From assembly GCA_021815655.1 (NCBI GenBank), contig JAKAGJ010000039.1, forward strand, positions 1 through 9,570: a stretch of DNA of 9,570 nt, read 5' to 3'. The stretch comes from Deltaproteobacteria bacterium (GTDB taxonomy: Bacteria > Desulfobacterota > Desulfarculia > Desulfarculales > Desulfarculaceae). Position numbers and translations under genes: made by a program. This document shows positions 1 to 5,516 of the stretch, piece after piece. Within the stretch, counting starts at the first letter, position 1. Each line of letters starts with the position of its first letter. The notes beneath the pieces were generated by a model, which made no database searches, had not been told where the DNA came from, and saw only the letters and a program-made list of their open reading frames with translations.

Positions 1-195
1 AGAAAACCCATCGTTCGTCCTTTGTCGTTGGGGCCGGCACGGCCGGCGGCGGGCTCAACCGTGTCCCCGCCCGCGAGACGGCCAGCCTGATACTGGCCCT
101 TTTGCCACCGTCAGGTCAAGCGTTACCAGGGGACAGGCCTTCGCGGCGCCAGGACATTCCGCCGCCTTCCCCTTGGCCCCGACCGCGAAGACCCC

Positions 196-224
196 TTGTT
201 AACCCAGGCCGGGCGGTTTATGCT
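196..224 (+). promoter_or_regulatory. Candidate sigma-70 promoter for the GAF-GGDEF gene
   Basis: A -35-like TTGTTA (196-201) and a -10-like TATGCT (219-224) are separated by 17 bp, each matching four of six consensus positions. A transcript would begin near 231, about 30 nt before the ATG at 261. This argues against the longer reading frame that opens at 102, whose first 53 residues are low-complexity Pro/Arg-rich. Upstream (1-195) I see no gene; it holds a short hairpin (GCCGGC, loop ACG, GCCGGC, 33-47) without a T run. The promoter match is moderate and could be chance. Confidence 0.4.
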
Positions 225-260
225 GAGGCACTGCGGCGGCACATCAACCGGGAGCGGCCC

Positions 261-1289
261 ATGGACAGCGCCAGCCAACTCACCCGGACCCAGCTTCAGG
301 CCTGCGTGGAGATGGGCCAGGCGCTCACCGCCGAACTGGACCCCAATCGCCTGCTGACCGTGGTGCTGGACAAGGTCTCGGGCCTGGTGCCGGCCGGCAA
401 CTGGTCGCTGCTCATCCTGGACGAGGCCAGCGACGAGCTGTATTTCGCCCTCAGCGTGGACCTTGACCAGGAGGTGGTGGCCGGGTTGCGCCTCAAGCCC
501 GGCCAGGGCGTGGCCGGCCAAGCCCTGTCCGAGCGCCGGCCGGTGGTGGTGGCCGACGTGGCCCAGAGCCCCCACTTCCACCCCGAGGTGGACAAGCTCA
601 CCGGTTTTGTCACCCGCTCCCTGATCGCCGTGCCGCTCATCTTCCAGGGCCGGGCCCTGGGCGTCTTGGAAGCGGTCAACCCCCAGCGCCTGGACGAGGC
701 CGCCCTGGCCCTGATGAATGTGATCGCCGACTTCGTGGCCATCGCCGTGGAGAACACGCGGCGCTTCCAGCGCATGCACGAGCTGTCCATAAAGGACGAT
801 CTCACCGGCCTGTACAACACCCGCCATCTCTACGGGGCCCTGCAGGAACTGGCCCAGGGCCGGGGAGCGATCTTCTCCCTGGTCTTCATGGACATCGACA
901 ACTTCAAGCGGGTGGTGGACACCCACGGCCATCTGAACGGCAGCCGCGCCCTGATGCAGGTGGCGGGCACCATCCGCCAGGTGCTCATCCCGCCGGCCTT
1001 CGGCGTGGCCTATGGCGGCGACGAGTTCGTGCTGGTCCTGCCCGGCCAGCGCCGGGCCCAGGCCCTGGAAACCGCCCAGGCCGTGCGCCGGGCCATGGCC
1101 GCCACCAGCTACCTGGCCGACCAGGGCCTGAACGTGGGCCTGGCCGCCAGCTTCGGGGTAGCCAGCTTCCCCGAGGACGCCGCCGACCTGTCCTCCCTGC
1201 TCTCGCGGGCCGATCAGGCCATGTTCGGGGTCAAACGCGGGGGCAAGGACGGCGTGGCCGCCGGGCAATGCCGCAAGGAGGACCCATGA
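261..1289 (+). CDS. GAF-GGDEF domain protein, putative (di)nucleotide cyclase
   Basis: 342 residues, predicted cytosolic (no signal peptide or membrane segment). A GAF sensor domain covers about 25-165, followed by a linker helix and a GGDEF domain from about 176 to 335. GGDEF domains join two NTPs into a cyclic dinucleotide second messenger. Visible motifs: LTGLYN at the domain start, the metal-binding MDIDNFK (D211), and an intact GGDEF signature at 252-256. Two guanine-contacting positions of the PleD type are altered: Asn of the usual 'ND' is V219, and Asp of the usual 'GD' is S228. Ser at the second position is the mark of Hypr GGDEF enzymes that make 3',3'-cGAMP. The inhibitory RxxD I-site is absent (IPPA in its place), so product feedback through that site is unlikely. 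The ATG at 261 is chosen because GGAG lies 5 nt upstream and the conserved protein begins there. The stop overlaps the next gene's start (ATGA). GGDEF assignment is secure; product specificity is inferred. Confidence 0.93.
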   Translation: MDSASQLTRTQLQACVEMGQALTAELDPNRLLTVVLDKVSGLVPAGNWSLLILDEASDELYFALSVDLDQEVVAGLRLKPGQGVAGQALSERRPVVVADVAQSPHFHPEVDKLTGFVTRSLIAVPLIFQGRALGVLEAVNPQRLDEAALALMNVIADFVAIAVENTRRFQRMHELSIKDDLTGLYNTRHLYGALQELAQGRGAIFSLVFMDIDNFKRVVDTHGHLNGSRALMQVAGTIRQVLIPPAFGVAYGGDEFVLVLPGQRRAQALETAQAVRRAMAATSYLADQGLNVGLAASFGVASFPEDAADLSSLLSRADQAMFGVKRGGKDGVAAGQCRKEDP

Positions 1290-1510
1290 GGGACGAATCC
1301 CGCGCCCGTATACAACAGATCGACCGCCGGGCCGACGGCGGTGTCAACGTCTGGTTCCGGGTCTGGTTCGGCGACTACGTGGTCAACGTGCCGCTCACCC
1401 TGGAAGACGCCGCCGGCTTGGACGACGAGGCCGCCCGCCGCCTGGCCCAGGCCCGCTTCCAGGTCCTAGCCGCCAGCCTGGCCCAAAGCACCGCCGGCTG
1501 GGGGGCCTGA
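1286..1510 (+). CDS. Small protein of unknown function, coupled to the GGDEF gene
   Basis: 74 residues, family not recognised. The start is the ATG at 1286, which overlaps the GGDEF stop as ATGA and has a strong AAGGAGGA ribosome-binding site at 1275-1282; an earlier in-frame ATG at 1268 lies before that site and is less likely. The N-terminal half is basic and beta-like with aromatic residues (NVWFRVWFGDYVV), the C-terminal half Ala-rich and helical. There are no cysteines, signal peptide or membrane segments. Overlap implies translational coupling with the GAF-GGDEF protein, so a partner or modulator role is possible but purely contextual. Confidence 0.75.
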   Translation: MRDESRARIQQIDRRADGGVNVWFRVWFGDYVVNVPLTLEDAAGLDDEAARRLAQARFQVLAASLAQSTAGWGA

Positions 1511-1523
1511 GCCGCCGCCCGGG

Positions 1524-1958
1524 CTAGAGCCTGGACCGGACCCAATCCACGATGCCCGGGGCGGGCATGGCCCCGGAGACCCGGTCGAACTCGCGGCCAC
1601 CCTTGAAAAGCACCATGGTGGGGATGGACTGGATGCCGAACTGGGCAGCCAGCCCCCGCTCATCTTCGGTGTTCACCTTGGCCAGCATCACCCGGGGGTG
1701 CAACTGGCGCGCGGCCTGCTCAAAGGCAGGGGCCATCATCTTGCAGGGCCCGCACCAGGGGGCCCAGAAATCAACCAGCACCGGCAGATCGCCGCGGCCA
1801 ATCAGCTTGGCGAAGGCCGCTCCGCCCATGGGCAGGGGATTGGGCTCCAGGAGGGCCCCGTGGCACTTGCCGCACTTGGGGCCGGCGGCCAGGCGGTCGC
1901 CGGGCACCCGGTTGACGGCCTGGCAGTGGGGGCAGACCAAGTGCAGGGTATCGGGCAT
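1524..1958 (-). CDS. trxC: Thioredoxin 2 (TrxC type) with N-terminal zinc finger
   Basis: 144 residues, the usual length for TrxC. It reduces protein disulfides in the cytosol with electrons from thioredoxin reductase. The N-terminus carries two CxxC pairs (C9/C12 and C29/C32), the zinc-binding module that separates TrxC from TrxA. The thioredoxin fold follows from about residue 40 with the FWAPWCGPCK active site (C69, C72) and the cis-proline P113 in SIPT. GGAGG lies 9 nt before the ATG. The leader holds a short hairpin (1997-2013). The gene is convergent with the small protein gene ending at 1510, with only 13 bp between, and no clear terminator is seen there. It lies 168 bp downstream of the TRAP operon and is separated from it by a strong hairpin, so it is probably transcribed on its own. 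The zinc module is linked in E. coli to oxidative-stress-responsive thioredoxin. Confidence 0.95.
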   Translation of the reverse strand: MPDTLHLVCPHCQAVNRVPGDRLAAGPKCGKCHGALLEPNPLPMGGAAFAKLIGRGDLPVLVDFWAPWCGPCKMMAPAFEQAARQLHPRVMLAKVNTEDERGLAAQFGIQSIPTMVLFKGGREFDRVSGAMPAPGIVDWVRSRL

Positions 1959-2060
1959 GGCATCAATCCTCCAGGTTCATCGACATGCGTGCCGGGCCGG
2001 GGCCCATCCCCGGACATCACGGCTTCCTGAAAGATAAGACCGCCCATGGACCACGGCAAC

Positions 2061-2101
2061 AAACGCCGGGGCCCGCGCTGCGTTGGCGCGCGGGCCCCGG
2101 C
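2061..2101 (-). terminator. Intrinsic terminator of the dctQM operon
   Basis: A perfect 14-bp GC-only stem (2065-2078 pairing with 2088-2101) with a 9-nt loop lies 26 bp past the dctM stop. Read on the minus strand, the stem is followed by GTTTGTTG, an interrupted T tract. The plus-strand side has no T run, so it works best for dctM. It separates dctQM from trxC. Confidence 0.7.
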
Positions 2102-2126
2102 CGGGAGTCGCGTCCGATCGCCGCCC

Positions 2127-3449
2127 CTAGTTGGAATACATGATCTTTGGCAGCCAGGTGGCCAGCTCTGGCCAGAAGATGACCATGACCAGGCCTATGA
2201 GCTGGAGGATGACGAAGGGGATGATGCCCCGGTAGATGTGGCCGGTCTGCACCCCCGGCGGCGTCACGGCCTTCAGGTAGAACAGCGAGAAGCCGAAGGG
2301 CGGCGTCAGGAAGGAGGTTTGCAGGTTCACGGCCAGCAGGATGCAGAACCACAGGGGATCGAAGCCGAACTCGATCATGATGGGGGCCAGCACCGGCACG
2401 TGGATGAAGGTGATCTCGATGAAGTCCAGCACGAAGCCCACCAGGAATATGAGCCCCATGACGATGGCCAAAACCACCCATTTGGTGTGGGTCTCGGCGA
2501 TGCCCGAAAGGAAGCGGCGCACCAGGTCGTCGCCGTCCAACTCGCGGAAGACCAGGCCAAAGGCCGCCGCGCCCACCAGGATGATGAAGACCATGCAGGT
2601 CAGCTTGGTGGTGGCGTCCATCACCTCCCGCAGCATCTTCATGTTGAAGCGGCGGTTCATCGCCGCCAGCACCACCGAGCCCACGGCGCCCACCGCCGCC
2701 GCCTCGGTGGGCGAGGCCACGCCCGCGAAGATGGAGCCCAGCACCGCCAGGATCAGCAGCAAAGGCGGCACCAGGGCCTTGACCACCCGCCGCGCGAACT
2801 GGGACAGGTCCATGCCCGCGCTCTCCAGGGTGATGGGCGGGCCGTAGTGGGGCTTCAGGCTGACCAGGATGAAGATGTAGATGATGTAGAGCACCACCAG
2901 AACCATGCCCGGCAGCACCGCCCCGATGAACAGGTCGCCCACCGGCACCTGCACGATGGTGCCCAACAGCACCAGCACCACGCTGGGCGGGATGATCTGC
3001 CCCAGGGTGCCCGAGGCCGCCACCGTGCCCGTGGCCAGCTCCTTCTGATAGCCATAGCGCATCATGGTGGGCACCGCCAAAAGGCCCATGGTCACCACCG
3101 TGGCCCCCACGATGCCCGTGGAGGCCCCCAGCAGCGCCCCCACCACCACCACCGAGATGGCCAGGCCGCCCTTGACCCGGCCGAAAAGCATGCCCATGGT
3201 CTCCAACAGGTCCTCGGCCATGCCCGAACGCTCCAGGGTGACGCCCATGAAGATGAACAGCGGCACCGCGATCAGCACCACGTTCTCCATGACCCCCCAG
3301 ATGCGCAACGGCAAAAGGTCCAGGAACTCGATGCCAGGGCCCATCAGGGCGAAGGCGAGGGAGGTGCCCAAAAGGGTGAAGGTGACCGGGAAGCCCGCCA
3401 TCAGGAGGATGGTGAGCGCCAGGAACATCCATGCAGCCAGGTATTCCAT
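2127..3449 (-). CDS. dctM: TRAP transporter large permease subunit (DctM family)
   Basis: 440 residues, normal length for the large TRAP subunit, which forms the sodium-coupled translocation channel in the inner membrane. About a dozen hydrophobic segments span the protein, beginning at residues 4-22. Family hallmarks include the GALLGASTGIVGATVVTMG region, ASGTLGQIIPPSVVLVLLG, and near the end LQTSFLTPPFGFSLFYLK. The wording of these motifs resembles the mannitol/chloroaromatic-type (FcbT3-like) TRAP subfamily more than C4-dicarboxylate DctM, so the substrate should not be taken as succinate. The ATG overlaps the dctQ stop by one base (TGATG) and has GGAGG 7 nt upstream; a GTG three bases earlier also fits the frame but would be too close to that site. 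The substrate-binding subunit is not encoded in the window. Confidence 0.95.
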   Translation of the reverse strand: MEYLAAWMFLALTILLMAGFPVTFTLLGTSLAFALMGPGIEFLDLLPLRIWGVMENVVLIAVPLFIFMGVTLERSGMAEDLLETMGMLFGRVKGGLAISVVVVGALLGASTGIVGATVVTMGLLAVPTMMRYGYQKELATGTVAASGTLGQIIPPSVVLVLLGTIVQVPVGDLFIGAVLPGMVLVVLYIIYIFILVSLKPHYGPPITLESAGMDLSQFARRVVKALVPPLLLILAVLGSIFAGVASPTEAAAVGAVGSVVLAAMNRRFNMKMLREVMDATTKLTCMVFIILVGAAAFGLVFRELDGDDLVRRFLSGIAETHTKWVVLAIVMGLIFLVGFVLDFIEITFIHVPVLAPIMIEFGFDPLWFCILLAVNLQTSFLTPPFGFSLFYLKAVTPPGVQTGHIYRGIIPFVILQLIGLVMVIFWPELATWLPKIMYSN

Positions 3450-3988
3450 CACTTGACCTCCCCGGCGCCGGACTCGCCGGGAGCCTGGCCCATGACCGTC
3501 AGCAGGCTCTTGATGAACAGCGAAAGGCCCTGCAGGCCGAAGAAGACGAAGCCCAGGGGGATGCAGGCCTTGAGGATGAAACGGTGGGGTATGCCGCCCG
3601 GATCGGGCGAGCCCTCCGATTGCAGGAAGGAGGTCACTGCGAAGGGGATGGTGGTGTCGATGATCAGGTAGACGCCCGGGAAGAGAAACAGCAGGCAGCC
3701 CACCAGGTTGATCCAGGCCTGCCCCTGGGGGCCGAAGCGCTGGTAGAAGATATCCACCCGCACGTGGCCGTCACGCAACAGGGTGTAGCCCGCCCCCATA
3801 AGGAAGATGAAGGCGAAGATGTGCCACTCCAGCTCCTGGGTGGAGACGAAGCTGATGTTGAACAGATAGCGCATCACCACGTCCCCGAAGACCACCAGCA
3901 CCAGCAGCGCGGTGACCCAGGAGACGAGGCGCCCCACCCGCTCGTTGAGGGCGTCGATGGCCGCGGCCAGACGTTTTAGTGCGTTCAT
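3449..3988 (-). CDS. dctQ: TRAP transporter small permease subunit (DctQ family)
   Basis: 179 residues with four predicted membrane helices (about 18-37, 51-73, 95-118 and 139-162), as expected for the small TRAP subunit that pairs with DctM. The conserved block TQELEWHIFAF, followed by GYTLLRDGHVRVDIFY, is typical of the FcbT2-like group. I chose the ATG at 3988, which has GGGGAG 6 nt or so upstream; the frame remains open to 4105, but that extension is a basic, non-conserved stretch in the leader. dctQ is the first gene of the operon and overlaps dctM by one base. Control is probably through the sigma-54-type element at 4101-4117, leaving a leader of about 100 nt. Confidence 0.93.
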   Translation of the reverse strand: MNALKRLAAAIDALNERVGRLVSWVTALLVLVVFGDVVMRYLFNISFVSTQELEWHIFAFIFLMGAGYTLLRDGHVRVDIFYQRFGPQGQAWINLVGCLLFLFPGVYLIIDTTIPFAVTSFLQSEGSPDPGGIPHRFILKACIPLGFVFFGLQGLSLFIKSLLTVMGQAPGESGAGEVK

Positions 3989-4036
3989 GCGGGGCTCCCC
4001 ATGTGAATTTGTTGTTGGGTCCTGCCGCCCCCGGAC

Positions 4037-4076
4037 AAAAAACCCGCCACGGCCGCCTGTGACCCTGGAGCAGGCG
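4037..4076 (-). promoter_or_regulatory. dctQ: Possible hairpin plus T6 tract in the dctQ leader
   Basis: On the minus strand a 6-bp stem CGCCTG/CAGGCG (4071-4076 with 4054-4059, 11-nt loop) is followed, after an 11-nt G-rich stretch, by six T residues (4037-4042). The stem-to-T distance is too long for a textbook terminator, so an attenuator role is only a possibility. Confidence 0.2.
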
Positions 4077-4100
4077 CTTTTTCGGGGGCGTATTAAATCA

Positions 4101-4117
4101 AGCAAGAGGCATGCCGT
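4101..4117 (-). promoter_or_regulatory. Candidate sigma-54 (-24/-12) promoter of dctQM
   Basis: On the minus strand the sequence reads CGGCATG-CCTC-TTGCT. It keeps the invariant GG (4114-4115) and GC (4102-4103) with exactly 10 bp between, and fits the consensus TGGCAYR-N4-TTGCW except for the first T. Transcription would start near 4090. Sigma-54 control with an NtrC-family activator is established for dct genes in other bacteria. No convincing sigma-70 promoter was seen in the same region. Confidence 0.6.
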
Positions 4118-4176
4118 TCACAAGGGAGCCATCGTCGGCGCCGGCTCTGGGGCCACCCGGGGAGGGGGCGCCCTGG

Positions 4177-4211
4177 CCAGGGCCGGCGACCAGGCGGCCT
4201 GGTGGCCCTGG
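4177..4211. repeat. Long imperfect inverted repeat upstream of dctQM
   Basis: CCAGGGCC (4177-4184) pairs with GGCCCTGG (4204-4211), and inside it ACCAGG (4189-4194) pairs with CCTGGT (4198-4203) around a CGG loop. The result is a 14-bp stem with one 4-nt bulge. No T run follows on either strand. It lies between the putative activator sites and the sigma-54 element, 95 bp or more past the desulfurase stop, so it could slow transcription leaving that gene or shape the DNA loop. Confidence 0.5.
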
Positions 4212-4237
4212 ACCGGCCTGGCCCCGCTGGTCTCCGG

Positions 4238-4281
4238 TTGCGGGATGCAAGAAGGTAGCTGCTTTCGCTTGCATAATGCAA
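4238..4281. promoter_or_regulatory. Paired TTGC-N5-GCAA palindromes (putative activator sites)
   Basis: Two palindromes of the same design occur at 4238-4250 (TTGC-GGGAT-GCAA) and 4269-4281 (TTGC-ATAAT-GCAA, a perfect TTGCAT-A-ATGCAA palindrome). Their centres are 31 bp apart, about three helical turns, so both would face the same side of the DNA. They lie about 155 and 185 bp upstream of the predicted sigma-54 start, the usual place for enhancers of DctD/NtrC-type activators. The same segment can also form a nested RNA-like fold (CGGTTG 4235-4240 with CAACCG 4283-4288; ATGCAAG 4245-4251 with CTTGCAT 4268-4274), so an RNA element is the alternative reading. Confidence 0.5.
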
Positions 4282-4305
4282 ACAACCGCGGCGGGTGGCG
4301 CCCTT

Positions 4306-5439
4306 CTAGCCCAGTTGGGCCAGCACCTGGCCCAGGCGCTCCAGCAACTCGGCCACGTCTCCCGGGGTGGTTGGGCGCCCCCAGGAGAAGCGGATGGTGC
4401 CCGGGGCATACTCCGGCGGGGCGGCCATGGCCGCCAGCACATGGGAGAGGCTGGTGGCGTCGCCGTGGCAGGCCGCGCCCGCGCTGACCGCCACATCCAG
4501 GCCCGCCAGGCCGGAGATGATGTCCGCTGCGCGGCGGCAGCCGAAACCCACGAACATGGTGCCCGGCAGACGGGGGGACGCCTCGGCGAAGAGCATGTGG
4601 TCCGCTCCCAGGCCGGCCAGGCCCTCCAGGAATAGCCGGCCCAGGCCGCGCTGGCGCGCCTCCTCCTGGGCCAGATCCTGGCTGGCCAGCTCACAGGCCG
4701 CGCCCAGGCCCACCAGGAAGGCCACGTTCTCGGTGCCAGAGCGCAGACCCCGTTCCTGGCCGCCGCCGCGCATTTGGGGGGCGAGCTTGAGGCCTTCGCG
4801 CACGTAGAGCGCGCCCACGCCCTTGGGCGCGTAGAGCTTGTGGCCAGCGATGGTCATGAGGTCCAGGCCCAGAGCGGCCACGTCCACGGCAATCTTGCCC
4901 ACGGCCTGGGAGGCGTCGCTGTGCACCGGTATGCCACGCTCCCGGGCCGCGCTGGCGATCTCGGCCAGGGGTTGAATGGCCCCAGTCTCGTTGTTGGCCA
5001 GCATCACCGAGACCAGGCTGGTCCGGGGACGGCAGGCGCGCTCCACCTCCCCGGGGTCCACCAGGCCCTGGCCGTCCACGCCGGCCAGGGTCAGATCCAG
5101 GCCCAGGTAGGCCAGGGCCCGGGCCGGCTCCAGGATGGCGGGGTGCTCCATGGCCGTGGTCACCAGATGGGCCCCGGCCACGCCCTCCAGCAGGCCGCGC
5201 AGCACCAGGTTGTTGCTCTCGGTGGCGCAGGAGGTGAAGTAGACCTCCTCGGGCCGGCAGTTGATCAGGCCGGCCACCTGGGCCCGGGCCTGGTCCACGG
5301 CGCGCCTGGCCCGCATGCCCCAGGCGTGTCCCGAGCCGGGGTTGCCGAAATGCTCGGTGAGAAAGGGGCGCATGGCCTCGAAAACCACCGGCAGGATGGG
5401 GGTGGTGGCGTTGTAGTCGAAGTAGAGCGGTCGCATCAT
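4306..5439 (-). CDS. Cysteine desulfurase, NifS/IscS-like, PLP-dependent
   Basis: 377 residues, a class V aminotransferase-fold enzyme that takes sulfur (or selenium) from cysteine (or selenocysteine) and holds it as a persulfide. Visible residues: FDYNATTP at the N-terminus, H99 in AMEHP that stacks on PLP, D175 and Q178 in HSDASQAVGK, the PLP-binding K201 in GHKLYAPKG, RSGTEN, and catalytic C324 in SAGAACHGD. The cysteine loop is the short AACHG form rather than the SSGSACSSG of housekeeping IscS, so the enzyme probably serves a specialised acceptor. No IscU, SufE or SelD gene is next to it. Two ATGs are adjacent; the first has GGAG 7 nt upstream. It lies 77 bp downstream of the cyclic-nucleotide-binding gene on the same strand and may be co-transcribed with it. 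A role in selenium supply is conceivable given the selenoprotein nearby, but unproven. Confidence 0.92.
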   Translation of the reverse strand: MMRPLYFDYNATTPILPVVFEAMRPFLTEHFGNPGSGHAWGMRARRAVDQARAQVAGLINCRPEEVYFTSCATESNNLVLRGLLEGVAGAHLVTTAMEHPAILEPARALAYLGLDLTLAGVDGQGLVDPGEVERACRPRTSLVSVMLANNETGAIQPLAEIASAARERGIPVHSDASQAVGKIAVDVAALGLDLMTIAGHKLYAPKGVGALYVREGLKLAPQMRGGGQERGLRSGTENVAFLVGLGAACELASQDLAQEEARQRGLGRLFLEGLAGLGADHMLFAEASPRLPGTMFVGFGCRRAADIISGLAGLDVAVSAGAACHGDATSLSHVLAAMAAPPEYAPGTIRFSWGRPTTPGDVAELLERLGQVLAQLG

Positions 5440-5516
5440 GGGTCATCTCCGGACGAAGGGGCAAGGCGCGGACAGCGGCGGCCAGCGGCGGGCGGCGATG
5501 CCAGCCGGGACCGGGC

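Noticed and set aside
33..47. GCCGGC hairpin as a terminator of an upstream gene
   Set aside because: Only 6 bp of self-palindromic GC sequence with no T run on either strand; common by chance in GC-rich DNA.
102..260. N-terminal extension of the GGDEF reading frame
   Set aside because: The 53 extra residues are Pro/Arg-rich and low in complexity, overlap a candidate promoter, and the ATG at 261 has a good ribosome-binding site.
123..1268. Long minus-strand frame opposite the GGDEF gene
   Set aside because: Gly/His/Gln-rich shadow of a gene with clear domains; no ribosome-binding site.
2046..3671. Long plus-strand frame opposite dctM
   Set aside because: Its product is a His/Gln/Asp-rich shadow of the TRAP genes with no domain; it arises from the codon bias of dctM and dctQ on the other strand.
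3989..4105. N-terminal extension of DctQ
   Set aside because: It lies in the leader downstream of the sigma-54 element, is basic and unlike the family, and ATG 3988 has a good ribosome-binding site.
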